The notes under the pieces: model-generated
Databases searched by the model: none
What the model was told of the DNA's origin: nothing
The model's input: the letters and a program-made list of their open reading frames with translations, nothing else
Program-made: the position numbers and the translations under genes
NCBI RefSeq assembly: GCF_009712605.1
Contig: NZ_WASO01000001.1
Span: 496,001-560,000, forward strand
Source of the DNA: Paludibacter sp.
GTDB lineage: Bacteria; Bacteroidota; Bacteroidia; Bacteroidales; Paludibacteraceae
Reading direction: 5' to 3'
DNA: 64,000 bases
Shown: positions 1-8,268 of the stretch, piece by piece
How the letters are laid out: each line of letters opens with the position of its first letter
Numbering within the stretch: position 1 is the first letter of the stretch

Positions 1-352
1 GGACTTTTGCATCGGCGGCGTTCACTTCGGGAACTACCAATGGCACATCGTTGTCCATACGGAAAGCACTTGAATTGTCAATCATCACAGCTCCGAATTT
101 GGTGATGGTTTCGGCATAATCTTTTGAGATTCCTGCACCAGCAGATACGAAAGCAACATCTACACCCTTGAAGTCGTCATTGTGTTTAAGCTCTTTGACG
201 ACGATCTGTTTACCCTTAAAGGTGTAAGAGGTTCCCGCACTGCGCGATGAGCCGAACAGTAGTAGTTCGTCCATCGGAAAATCTCTCTCAGCAAGCACTT
301 TCAGGAATTCTTGTCCTACGGCGCCGCTTGTGCCGACAATTGCTACTTTCAT
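1..352 (-). CDS. asd: aspartate-semialdehyde dehydrogenase, N-terminal part (cut by window edge)
   Basis: Only the first 117 codons are inside the window; the gene runs off the left edge. The protein opens with [20 protein letters not shown], the glycine-rich NADP-binding loop (GTSGAVG) of aspartate-semialdehyde dehydrogenase, and continues with the phosphate-binding SSRSAG stretch and a [11 protein letters not shown] segment typical of the family. The enzyme reduces aspartyl phosphate to the semialdehyde on the route to lysine, diaminopimelate, threonine and methionine. It supplies the same pathway as dapL and dapF at about 24-26 kb. The catalytic cysteine lies beyond the edge and cannot be checked. 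It is divergent from the next gene. Confidence 0.93.
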   Translation of the reverse strand, partial: MKVAIVGTSGAVGQEFLKVLAERDFPMDELLLFGSSRSAGTSYTFKGKQIVVKELKHNDDFKGVDVAFVSAGAGISKDYAETITKFGAVMIDNSSAFRMDNDVPLVVPEVNAADAKV

Positions 353-438
353 TTTTCTTCTAAAAATTGAAAATTAAAAAAATGTTTGTACTTTTATCTC
401 GGTTTTGATTAGTTTTTCACACTATCCGAAATTCTGTG

Positions 439-446
439 CAAAATTA
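439..446 (-). promoter_or_regulatory. -7 element for asd
   Basis: On the minus strand this reads TAATTTTG, a match to the Bacteroidetes TAnnTTTG -7 box, about 87 bp before the asd start. No TTG at the usual 19-21 bp spacing is visible, so support is moderate. Confidence 0.4.
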
Positions 447-474
447 CGCTATTTTACTCAAATAACACTGTTTT

Positions 475-3051
475 ATGCGAAAGATTATCACTTTTTCACT
501 TCTCTGGCTTACGGTTTGTTCGTTCGGGCAATATAAAGATAATTTCTCGGACGGGGAGTTTGCTTCTAATCCTTCATGGATCGGCACTGCGGATAAATTC
601 GTGGTGTCCCTTTCTCAACAACTTCAACTGAAGGCTCCAGCGGCGAGTTCATCGGCTTATTTGGCTACCTCGTCAGGTGCAATTTATAATGCTTCCTGGC
701 AATTCTACATGAAAGCCGGATTGTTGCTGACAAGCGGTAATTATGCGAATTTTTATTTGGTTGCTAATAACAGCGATCTTTCCAAAGCTTTAAACGGTTA
801 TTATGTGATGGTTGGCAATACCAATAAAGAAGTGGCATTGTACCGGCAGTCGGGGACGACAAAAACGAAACTGGTTGCCGGGGTTAGTAAGCGGCTTCCG
901 GCTTCCGGAAGTGTGACCGAAATTACGGTTCGGGTGACGCGTGATGCAGCCGGTAACTGGGCGCTCTATTCAAAATTGCCATCGGAAAGCGGATTTGTGC
1001 TTGAAGGAACAGCTCATGATGCCGTGTTTGATAAAAGTAGCTTCTCCGGAATCTATTGTAAATATTCTTCAAAGAATAGTCAGAAATTCGTTTTTGATGA
1101 CTTTGTTGTGACGGGTTCCGCTGCGCTTGATACTGTGCCACCTTCTATTATGTCGTATAATCTTGCGGGAGATCGAAAATTGAAGATTGTGTTTTCAGAA
1201 CCTGTCTCTTTGTTGGGTGCGACAGTAATGGTTCCTGCTGCCTTGGGAAGCTATACTCAAAGTTTGTCGGGTGATACGCTAACTTTTCTGTTCGATAAAC
1301 CGGTTCCTCGTTACCAAACCTTCATAATAACCCTGGATAAAGTCGTGGATGTAGCCGGTAATTTTCTTCCTAAAAGCGAATTGTCATTTGCCCTTTTTCC
1401 GACCACATTTGGTGATATTGTTTTTAATGAGATTATGTGCGATCCTTCTCCAAAAGTCGGACTACCAGAAACGGAATATATCGAACTCTATAACAGAAAG
1501 AATTTCCCGATCGATCTTTCCGGCTGGAAACTCTTTTATGGAGATAAACCATACAAAATTTCTGGAGGTAAAATTCCGGCAAACGGTTATCTGCTTTTGT
1601 GTGCTCCCGGTTCTGTATCAACCCTGTCATCTTATGGCGCTACGGCAACAATGAGCAGTTTTCCATCGCTTTCATCAACGGGTCAATTGCTCTATCTAAC
1701 CAATGAAAAGGATTCTCTGATCTCATTCGTAAATTATAGCAACAGCTGGTATAACAGTGACTTCAAAGCCTCCGGAGGCTGGTCTCTTGAGTGTGTGGAT
1801 AGTGAAAATATGAGTGGTGCATCACTCAACTGGGTTGCTTCTTTGGATGTTTCAGGAGGTACTCCCGGACGAAAGAATTCTTCGGTTGCCATTGTAAAAG
1901 ATAATCTTGATCCGCATGTGGCGGCGGTTTCTTACATTTTGCCCGATACATTGCTGGTTGTTTTTAATAAATCAATATTGTTGTCCGATTTGTCGGTTTT
2001 GTCTCATTATGTTTTTGAGGGTGGATTTGAGGTGAGATCTGCCAAGGTAGATTATCCTCAGGGGAAATGGGTGGAATTGGCGTTATCGTCGGTTGCAAAA
2101 ACAGGCTCTTTATACCAGTTGCAGTTGAAGGGATTGAGAGATGTGAATCAAAATCTTTTGAGCGAAAAGGTGAAGTTTGGAGTGCCGGATAGCTGCGAAT
2201 ATAATGATTTGGTGATTAATGAAGTATTGTCTCATCCAAAAAACGGTGGTGCTACTTTTGTCGAGTTGTACAATCGTTCGCAAAAAGTCATTGAACTGAA
2301 GAATCTCTGGTTAAACCGGATTAAGTCAGGCGGTGGTTTGGATGTTGGTTCTCCTATTGCACCTCAGGGGCGGCAGATCTTGCCGGGAGATTATTTGATA
2401 TTAACCGATTCACAAAAAGGAGTGAATGATTTTTATGATTGTAAAACAGAGAGCAAGTGGAACGAAATGAGTAATTTTGTGTCGTTGCCCAATGTGTCGG
2501 GCAATGTGATGCTGGTTAACCGAGCCGGAGCTGTGATCGACTCTGTGAGTTACGATGAAAAACGGCACGATGTGACGATTAAAGATCCTTCCGGGGTTTC
2601 GTTCGAGAGGGTAAATCCTGACTGGTCAAGTAATAATGCCGATAACTGGCACTCCTGCTCATCTGATGCCGGATATGCTACGCCTGGCTACGAGAACTCG
2701 CAGTTTAGGCAAATGTCAGACAGTGTAACTGCTGTGAAAAGTTTTTGGCTCGATAATGAGTCCTTTACGCCGGATAACGATGGAGTGGAGGATATACTTT
2801 TGCTGCGATATAAAATGCCTGATAACGGGTATTCTGCCACGGTGACGATTTACGATGCCATGGGGCGCAGGGTGAGACAGATTGCCAACAATGCATTGCT
2901 GGGAGGAGAAGGTGTTCTGGTTTGGAATGGATTGACGGATGCGGGTGGGCTTGCCAATCCCGGTGTTTATGTTGTATCTATAGATGCGGTTTTGCCTCTC
3001 AAAGGTAAACGGGAAAAGGCAAAGATTGCCTGTGTTGTTGCAGTGAAATAA
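475..3051 (+). CDS. secreted multidomain protein with two lamin-tail domains and a T9SS/FlgD-like C-terminal domain
   Basis: 858 aa with a signal peptide (about residues 1-18). Residues 20-215 look like a laminin-G/concanavalin-like beta sandwich. Ig-like segments (about 220-305 and 475-570) carry the SbsA-type pattern DTVPPSI...VFSEPV. Lamin-tail domains (LTD) begin near residue 312 (GDIVFNEIMCDPSP, then EYIELYNR) and near 575 (NDLVINEVLSHP, then FVELYNR). The last 95 residues carry FTPDNDGVEDILLLRYKMP, then VTIYDAMGRRV and GVYVVSIDA, resembling FlgD Ig-like or gliding-type T9SS sorting tails. Inference: a surface-exposed or secreted protein exported by type IX secretion. The partner it binds is unknown. 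It is followed 23 bp later by a peptidase lipoprotein, a probable co-transcript. Confidence 0.8.
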   Translation: MRKIITFSLLWLTVCSFGQYKDNFSDGEFASNPSWIGTADKFVVSLSQQLQLKAPAASSSAYLATSSGAIYNASWQFYMKAGLLLTSGNYANFYLVANNSDLSKALNGYYVMVGNTNKEVALYRQSGTTKTKLVAGVSKRLPASGSVTEITVRVTRDAAGNWALYSKLPSESGFVLEGTAHDAVFDKSSFSGIYCKYSSKNSQKFVFDDFVVTGSAALDTVPPSIMSYNLAGDRKLKIVFSEPVSLLGATVMVPAALGSYTQSLSGDTLTFLFDKPVPRYQTFIITLDKVVDVAGNFLPKSELSFALFPTTFGDIVFNEIMCDPSPKVGLPETEYIELYNRKNFPIDLSGWKLFYGDKPYKISGGKIPANGYLLLCAPGSVSTLSSYGATATMSSFPSLSSTGQLLYLTNEKDSLISFVNYSNSWYNSDFKASGGWSLECVDSENMSGASLNWVASLDVSGGTPGRKNSSVAIVKDNLDPHVAAVSYILPDTLLVVFNKSILLSDLSVLSHYVFEGGFEVRSAKVDYPQGKWVELALSSVAKTGSLYQLQLKGLRDVNQNLLSEKVKFGVPDSCEYNDLVINEVLSHPKNGGATFVELYNRSQKVIELKNLWLNRIKSGGGLDVGSPIAPQGRQILPGDYLILTDSQKGVNDFYDCKTESKWNEMSNFVSLPNVSGNVMLVNRAGAVIDSVSYDEKRHDVTIKDPSGVSFERVNPDWSSNNADNWHSCSSDAGYATPGYENSQFRQMSDSVTAVKSFWLDNESFTPDNDGVEDILLLRYKMPDNGYSATVTIYDAMGRRVRQIANNALLGGEGVLVWNGLTDAGGLANPGVYVVSIDAVLPLKGKREKAKIACVVAVK

Positions 3052-3074
3052 ATAAAATAATAGGATTTTAGGGG

Positions 3075-4646
3075 ATGAGAATTGGGGTTGTTTTGCTTTC
3101 GTTTATTGTGGTGATGTATGGTTGTGTATCGGTCGAAACTTATAACAGGCAACTTTGTACTCCTAAAAGTGTAAGCGCATTGAGATCGGACGTCGATTTT
3201 GTGCACCACAAACTGGAAAAACTTCACCCGTCTTTATACAGATATATAAGTAAGCCGGAGCTGGATCGTAAATTCGATAGCCTGAAAACTGCCATCACTT
3301 CGCCGATGACCAGCAATGAATTCTTTTTTAGAATAAGCCCGGTCGTCGCATCGGTTCGTCAGGGGCACACACGCGTTTTTCCTCTTACACGGCGATTAAC
3401 GAAAAATGAAATGATTAAAGCCCGAAAGTACGGCGCTTCTCCGGTAATGAAACTACACTTGGGATGGGTTGATCACCGGCTTTATCTATTGAAAACAACG
3501 GCTTCTGATTCAACTTTGAAGCCGGGAACGGAAATCTTATCGCTCGACAGTATTACTCCGCAGCAATTATTCGCTAAATATGCTCCTACATTCGCTTCCG
3601 ATGGTTTTAATACGACTTTTCACGATCGTCTTTTTAATAAAAAATTCGCATCATACTTTTATTACGAAAAAGGGATGAGAGATAGTGTGTTGTGCAAGGT
3701 GAACGATGGTGGTGTTGTGCGATCTGTTTGGCTTAAATCTCCGGATCAGCGAAAGAAGAAACCGGAGAAGTCTTTGTTATCGTCTTCTGATGCAGTAAAG
3801 CAGAAAAAGCGAGTGTTTGAACATCAGAAAAAAGTGCAGGGTTATGACGCATTGACCGGAGAGTTCAGTAAGAACCTGCGTTTTATGGGGCAGGATAGCA
3901 GTGTCGCTGTGCTGACTGTTAAGGATTTTGTAAAGGGGAAATACAAGCGGTTTTATGCGGATAGTTTTCGGAAGATTGATTCGGTTCAGTCGCGGGTATT
4001 GGTGCTGGATTTGCGTGATAATACAGGTGGGGACCTTTCTGATATTCAATGTCTGTATTCATATCTGGCCGAAAAGAATTTTCGCTTTGTGAAACCTGCG
4101 CTTGTTACTTCTAAAACCAGTTTGTGGCACGACGACTATTTTAATGTCTCTTCACCATCGCAGTTTGCATTGCGTATTTTGGGAACTCCCGGCTGGTTGG
4201 TTTATAACTCTTTGACGACGCTCATTACACATAAAAAAGAGGATGGTCGCTACTATTTTTATTATCCTCCTATTTGGCAAAAACATCCAAAGGACAACCG
4301 TTTCAAGGGGAAAGTATTTGTGCTGATTAATGGTTGCAGTTTTTCGGCATCGTCTGTTATTTCTGCCAATCTGAAAGGTTCCGGTCGGGCTTTGTTTGTG
4401 GGCGAGGAAACAGGTGGAGCTTATAATAGCTGTGTCGCTGGTCAAATGCCATCGTTTACACTCCCCGGAAGCAAACTGAGGATGTCGTTTGGCTTGCTTG
4501 AGGTCGCGACACCTTATGCATCTACTCCTGATGGGAGGGGTATTATGCCGGATGTCCCGGTTGTTCCGTCACTCGATGACCGGTTAAAAGGAGTGGATCC
4601 GGAGTTACAATGGGTGGTTGATAATGTAGCCAAACAGGCCAAGTGA
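3075..4646 (+). CDS. S41 family peptidase, lipoprotein
   Basis: 523 aa. The N-terminus MRIGVVLLSFIVVMYGC is a lipoprotein signal with lipobox ending at Cys17, so the mature protein should be lipid-anchored. An N-terminal helical segment (about residues 27-80, with VHHKLEKLHPSLYRY) and a C-terminal S41 catalytic core follow: VLVLDLRDNTGGDL near residue 315 and VLINGCSFSASSVISANLKG near 415-435, then VGEETGG. The serine before Ala in FSASS is the likely nucleophile. The Lys of the classical CtpA Ser-Lys dyad is not evident at its usual site, as in the Bacteroidetes S41 group carrying ETGG. It probably degrades periplasmic or surface peptides; the substrate is unknown. Lies 23 bp after the lamin-tail gene. 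Confidence 0.85.
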   Translation: MRIGVVLLSFIVVMYGCVSVETYNRQLCTPKSVSALRSDVDFVHHKLEKLHPSLYRYISKPELDRKFDSLKTAITSPMTSNEFFFRISPVVASVRQGHTRVFPLTRRLTKNEMIKARKYGASPVMKLHLGWVDHRLYLLKTTASDSTLKPGTEILSLDSITPQQLFAKYAPTFASDGFNTTFHDRLFNKKFASYFYYEKGMRDSVLCKVNDGGVVRSVWLKSPDQRKKKPEKSLLSSSDAVKQKKRVFEHQKKVQGYDALTGEFSKNLRFMGQDSSVAVLTVKDFVKGKYKRFYADSFRKIDSVQSRVLVLDLRDNTGGDLSDIQCLYSYLAEKNFRFVKPALVTSKTSLWHDDYFNVSSPSQFALRILGTPGWLVYNSLTTLITHKKEDGRYYFYYPPIWQKHPKDNRFKGKVFVLINGCSFSASSVISANLKGSGRALFVGEETGGAYNSCVAGQMPSFTLPGSKLRMSFGLLEVATPYASTPDGRGIMPDVPVVPSLDDRLKGVDPELQWVVDNVAKQAK

Positions 4647-4700
4647 CTGGGAAAATATGTCCAGGCAACAATAATATAAAACTGACAATTTCAATATACG

Positions 4701-5249
4701 ATGACTTTTACTGCAATAGATTTTGAAACGGCACATGCACAATATCCTTGTGAGATAGGGTTGTGTCGGGTGGAGGACGGAGAGATTACGGAAACTTTTT
4801 CGAAGCTCATTAAGCCTGCATGTTTTCCCTATATGAATCCATGGTGTCAAAAAGTGCACGGAATCTCGGCTTCCGATTTGCAGTTTGAAGAAACATTCGA
4901 AGATTTGTGGGGCGAATTGCGGCCATGGTTGGAAGATACGGTTTTGGTGGCTCACAACGCGGCTTTTGATATGGGCGTGCTGCGAGCGTCCTTGCGTCAT
5001 TATGATCTGGCGATTCCGCATAGTGATTACGTTTGCAGTGTCTCCTTGTCGAAGAAAACATGGAAAGGTCTTCCTTCGTACAAATTAAACAGCTTGTGCG
5101 ATATGTTTGATATTCGGTTTCGTCACCACCGGGCAGGAGCCGATGCCGAAGCGTGTGCAAAGCTGGTGCTGAAAGCCGGGGAAGAGATGGATGCTCCTTC
5201 GTTGGAGGATTTGTTGACCCTGTCAGGCATGAAAGTAAAAGCGTTGTAG
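4701..5249 (+). CDS. DEDDh 3'-5' exonuclease (DnaQ/epsilon-like)
   Basis: 182 aa, a single exonuclease domain. ExoI motif is AIDFET (residues 5-10), ExoII is LVAHNAAFDMGVL (about 81-93), and ExoIIIepsilon is HHRAGADAEACAKL (about 140-153). Together these give the four acidic metal-binding residues and the catalytic His of the DEDDh family. The protein also has the family's Y-x-L-x-x-L element (YKLNSLCDMF). It has no polymerase or GIY-YIG fusion, so it is more likely a stand-alone repair/proofreading exonuclease than part of PolC. It follows the S41 gene by 54 bp. Confidence 0.85.
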   Translation: MTFTAIDFETAHAQYPCEIGLCRVEDGEITETFSKLIKPACFPYMNPWCQKVHGISASDLQFEETFEDLWGELRPWLEDTVLVAHNAAFDMGVLRASLRHYDLAIPHSDYVCSVSLSKKTWKGLPSYKLNSLCDMFDIRFRHHRAGADAEACAKLVLKAGEEMDAPSLEDLLTLSGMKVKAL

Positions 5250-5354
5250 CTATGGTCAAAAGGAACTAAACTGGCTGTTTTGCTACGGTCGCCTGATGGT
5301 AATGGTGAATGATGTTTGGGAAGTGTCCTTAAAATTAAGAAGAGGGGTTGCTGT

Positions 5355-5387
5355 AGTTACAAAGCGACCTCACGTCGCTCTGTAACT
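5355..5387. repeat. 14-bp stem inverted repeat
   Basis: Arms 5355-5368 and 5374-5387 around a CTCAC loop; the outer pairing is AGTTAC with GTAACT and the inner is AAGCGAC with GTCGCTC/T (one G:T). There is no T-run afterwards, so it is not a typical intrinsic terminator, although it is 106 bp past the exonuclease stop. Confidence 0.6.
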
Positions 5388-5498
5388 TAAAAGTGAATAA
5401 TTGAGAAAAAAAATGAGATGCTATGCATACTCATAAGCGTTTATATTTTATCAGGTAAGAATGTATGCCTAAGTGGATATCATTGAAATGATAACTTG

Positions 5499-5518
5499 CT
5501 CTGACTCATCAGTCAGAG
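5499..5518. repeat. 8-bp perfect inverted repeat
   Basis: CTCTGACT (5499-5506), loop CATC, AGTCAGAG (5511-5518). Perfect stem, no T-tract. Confidence 0.5.
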
Positions 5519-5541
5519 ATATTGACACAAAAGAAAAGATA

Positions 5542-5564
5542 ACGGCAAGTTAACTTTTTGCCGT
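5542..5564. repeat. inverted repeat ACGGCAA / TTGCCGT with palindromic core
   Basis: Outer arms 5542-5548 and 5558-5564 enclose a 10-bp palindrome AAGTTAACTT (5547-5556). It could act as a hairpin or as an operator-like dyad. Confidence 0.5.
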
Positions 5565-5836
5565 CGTTTGTCGAATGGTTAGTCGCATTATCCTTTCATC
5601 AGGATGCAAACAAAATGTCTCTTTTGGGGGACGAATAAGCGGGCTGAAAATGACTGGTTGGCTAAGCCTGTTGTTGCGTTGTGAATGTTCCGGTCCTTGC
5701 CTGAATGTTTGCACAACAAAGATAAAAAGAATAAACTGATAAAACGGGGTGTTTTGGTAAAAATTGATGTGTATTCAATTAAATTAACGCTTTGTATTTT
5801 AAATTGAAATATTTATCGGCTTTTTATTTTCAATTT

Positions 5837-5870
5837 AAAAGAAAAACCGCTCCTCGTGGGAAGAGCGGTT
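5837..5870 (-). terminator. intrinsic terminator of serS
   Basis: Read on the minus strand, stem AACCGCTC / GAGCGGTT with a 10-nt loop is followed by TTTCTTTT, 27 bp past the serS stop. Confidence 0.85.
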
Positions 5871-5896
5871 GGACGTTTTTTCTTGGAAAAAATGTC

Positions 5897-7165
5897 TTAG
5901 ATCATTTCAAATCCGGTGTACGGAACCAACGCTTTTGGGATACGAATACCCTCAGGAGTTTGGTTGTTTTCGAGTAATGCTGCTACAATACGCGGCAGAG
6001 CCAAAGCACTTCCGTTCAGTGTATGGCAGAGCTGAGCCTTTTTGTCTTCACCTTTGTAACGGCATTTCAGACGGTTTGCCTGATAGCTCTCAAAGTTGGA
6101 TACGGAACTTACTTCTAACCAGCGTTTTTGAGCTGCCGAAAATACTTCGAAGTCAAATGTAAGTGCCGAGGTAAAACTCATGTCTCCACCGCAAAGACGC
6201 AGAATGCGCCAGGGGAGTTCCAGCTTGTCTACCAACGTTTGAACGTAAGCAACCATCTCTTTCAATGAATCGTATGAATGTTCCGGTTTATCGATGCGGA
6301 CGATTTCTACTTTGTCGAACTGGTGCAGGCGGTTCAATCCGCGAACATCCTTGCCATATGAACCGGCTTCGCGACGGAAACAGGCCGAATAAGCAGTGTT
6401 TTTGACGGGTAGTTCGCTTTCCTGTAAAATTACATCACGGTAAATATTGGTAACGGGAACTTCTGCTGTAGGAATCAGGTAAAGATCGTCCAGGTTGGCA
6501 TGATACATCTGTCCTTCTTTGTCGGGCAACTGGCCTGTTCCGTAACCGGAAGCCTGATTTACCACGTAAGGAGGTTGTATTTCCAGATAACCGGCTTCGC
6601 GTGCGTTGTCGAGGAAAAAGTTGATTAAAGCGCGTTGCAAGCGGGCACCTTTGCCTTTGTAAACCGGGAAGCCTGCTCCGGTGATTTTTACGCCCAGTTC
6701 AAAATCAATCAGGTCATATTTTTTTGCCAATTCCCAGTGAGGAAGAGCGTCTTCGGGTAGTTCAGGGATGGTGCCTCCCATTTTCTCCACAACATTATCT
6801 TCGGCGACGCGTCCTTCCGGCACTGATTCGTGAGGAAGATTCGGGATGGTTACCAATATGTCAATCAGTTGTTTTTCGATACTGTCTAATTCGGTGGACT
6901 GAGCTTTGATAGCATCTTTCAGTTCTGCTGTTTTGGCTTTTGCTTCGGACGCTTCTGTCTGTTTGCCTTGTTTGAAAAGTTCTCCGATAGCTTTCGAAAG
7001 AGCGTTCATTTCAGCGGATTCGGCATCCAGCGATGCTTGCACACTACGGCGTTTTGCATCCAGTTCTACAACTTGCCCGATGATTTCGGCGCCATCAAAG
7101 TGTTTTTTTGCCAACCGGCGAATCACCTCTTCTTTGTTTTCGGTGATGAATTTTAGCGTTAACAT
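5897..7165 (-). CDS. serS: seryl-tRNA synthetase
   Basis: 422 aa, the usual length. Residues 1-105 form the antiparallel coiled-coil arm that contacts the tRNA-Ser long variable arm (MLTLKFITENKEEVIRRLAK start, many charged heptads). The class II catalytic core follows: TAEVPVTNIYRD, motif 2 at FRREAGSYGKDVRGLNRLHQ, and motif 3 with NGSALALPRIVAALLE near the C-terminus. It charges tRNA-Ser with serine, using ATP, in the cytosol. It is a single-gene unit with its own -7 box upstream and an intrinsic terminator downstream. Confidence 0.98.
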   Translation of the reverse strand: MLTLKFITENKEEVIRRLAKKHFDGAEIIGQVVELDAKRRSVQASLDAESAEMNALSKAIGELFKQGKQTEASEAKAKTAELKDAIKAQSTELDSIEKQLIDILVTIPNLPHESVPEGRVAEDNVVEKMGGTIPELPEDALPHWELAKKYDLIDFELGVKITGAGFPVYKGKGARLQRALINFFLDNAREAGYLEIQPPYVVNQASGYGTGQLPDKEGQMYHANLDDLYLIPTAEVPVTNIYRDVILQESELPVKNTAYSACFRREAGSYGKDVRGLNRLHQFDKVEIVRIDKPEHSYDSLKEMVAYVQTLVDKLELPWRILRLCGGDMSFTSALTFDFEVFSAAQKRWLEVSSVSNFESYQANRLKCRYKGEDKKAQLCHTLNGSALALPRIVAALLENNQTPEGIRIPKALVPYTGFEMI

Positions 7166-7227
7166 GTTGTATATTTATAATTTACAATTTTCGATTGAAA
7201 TATTTGGTTTGTATTTTACAGATGAAG

Positions 7228-7235
7228 CAAAGGTA
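7228..7235 (-). promoter_or_regulatory. -7 element for serS
   Basis: TACCTTTG on the minus strand matches TAnnTTTG, 63 bp before the serS start. No clear -33 TTG at the standard spacing. Confidence 0.5.
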
Positions 7236-7348
7236 CGATTTATCCGCTGTTTATTGAAATGGATTTGAATAAAACGCAATCAAATGAAGCGTATTGATTG
7301 TGGTGCTCGTCTTTTTGTTCGTTTTCTGGCATTTTGTCTGTATCCTAA

Positions 7349-7385
7349 CAAAAAAACCTCCCGCGTTCTATCGAACGGAGAGGTT
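7349..7385 (-). terminator. intrinsic terminator of rplU-rpmA
   Basis: On the minus strand, a long imperfect hairpin (AACCTCTCCGTTC paired with GAACGCGGGAGGTT, ATAG loop) ends in TTTTTTT, shortly after the rpmA stop. Confidence 0.85.
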
Positions 7386-7410
7386 TTATATTGTTTTGCA
7401 GTGTCTGAGC

Positions 7411-7674
7411 TTACGCTTCAGCTACCGGTTCTACAGATACAAAAGATTTGTTGTCTTTTCTTTTGCGGAAAACAACTTTGCCTGTAACCAAAGCAAACAG
7501 TGTGTGGTCTTTGCCTAAACCAACGTTTTCGCCTGGATTGTGAACAGTTCCACGTTGACGAACGATGATGTTGCCTGCCTTAGCAAACTGGCCGCCAAAG
7601 ATTTTCACTCCAAGTCGTTTACTTTCCGATTCGCGACCGTTCTTGGAACTACCGACGCCTTTTTTATGTGCCAT
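7411..7674 (-). CDS. rpmA: 50S ribosomal protein L27
   Basis: 87 aa. The N-terminus [20 protein letters not shown] is the conserved L27 tail that reaches toward the peptidyl-transferase centre, followed by [20 protein letters not shown] and the [15 protein letters not shown] core. There is no extra N-terminal peptide of the Firmicutes type that needs Prp cleavage. It lies 21 bp after rplU in the conserved rplU-rpmA pair. Confidence 0.98.
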   Translation of the reverse strand: MAHKKGVGSSKNGRESESKRLGVKIFGGQFAKAGNIIVRQRGTVHNPGENVGLGKDHTLFALVTGKVVFRKRKDNKSFVSVEPVAEA

Positions 7675-7695
7675 TATTGTTAAGTTTTAATGAGT

Positions 7696-8010
7696 TTATG
7701 CTACGATTTCTTTTACAAACAGTTCAGTGAAGTACTGACGGTGACCATTCATTTTTTGATAGTCGTTTCTTCTTTTCTTTTTGAAAACAAGAACTTTGTC
7801 GCCTTTTACGTGGCCTTTTACTTCGGCTACGATTTTAGCACCTTCAACAACTGGCGCGCCAACGGTTACAGCACCGTCTTTGTCTACCAATAATACTTTT
7901 TCGAATTCGATCTGCGAGCCAGCTTCGGCTTCCTGCATGCGATGAACAAACAGTTTTTGTCCGGCTTCCACCTTGAACTGTTGTCCTAAAATTTCAACAA
8001 TTGCGTACAT
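7696..8010 (-). CDS. rplU: 50S ribosomal protein L21
   Basis: 104 aa, standard length. It starts [20 protein letters not shown] and ends with the lysine-rich [20 protein letters not shown] block that binds 23S rRNA, both typical of L21. First gene of the rplU-rpmA operon, preceded by a roughly 90-nt leader with a hairpin and a well-formed promoter. Confidence 0.98.
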   Translation of the reverse strand: MYAIVEILGQQFKVEAGQKLFVHRMQEAEAGSQIEFEKVLLVDKDGAVTVGAPVVEGAKIVAEVKGHVKGDKVLVFKKKRRNDYQKMNGHRQYFTELFVKEIVA

Positions 8011-8044
8011 GTAATAAATTGTTTTTCAATTACATCCGGGAGGT

Positions 8045-8059
8045 GAGATGCGGCATCTC
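8045..8059 (-). promoter_or_regulatory. hairpin in the rplU-rpmA leader
   Basis: The palindrome GAGATGC-C-GCATCTC folds into a short strong hairpin 35 bp before the L21 start, inside the predicted 5' untranslated region. Ribosomal operons are often feedback-controlled through such leaders; no known L21 leader motif was verified here. Confidence 0.4.
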
Positions 8060-8104
8060 TGCAACAGCGCTACTTTATAAAGACCTCTTCGGAAAATCAG
8101 GATG

Positions 8105-8135
8105 CAAAAGTAATCATTTTTTTCTTTCAAACCAA
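8105..8135 (-). promoter_or_regulatory. rplU-rpmA promoter
   Basis: On the minus strand TTG (8133-8135), 20 bp spacer, then TACTTTTG (8105-8112): a good match to the Bacteroidetes -33/-7 consensus. Places the transcript start about 90 nt before rplU. Confidence 0.7.
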
Positions 8136-8226
8136 AGAGTTCTATAAAATTTTATTGTGGCTTTCTTCTTTGATAATGAGGAGTAAACATCGCCTGCTTT
8201 TGCTTTAATAAGTCGGGAAAAGTAGC

Positions 8227-8234
8227 TACCTTTG
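8227..8234 (+). promoter_or_regulatory. -7 element for the DUF1015 gene
   Basis: TACCTTTG matches TAnnTTTG, 35 bp before the start codon; the nearest TTG lies 24 bp upstream, slightly too far. Confidence 0.5.
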
Positions 8235-8268
8235 CAGCTCCTTTGAAAACCCAAATTTATACTTGATT

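Larger units (their letters stand above)
5250..5836. other. gene-free stretch with three hairpins
   Basis: Nearly 590 bp between the exonuclease gene and the serS terminator without a credible ORF. It holds three inverted repeats listed separately (5355-5387, 5499-5518, 5542-5564) and an AT-rich right end. Nothing I can name as an RNA gene or mobile element. Confidence 0.5.
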
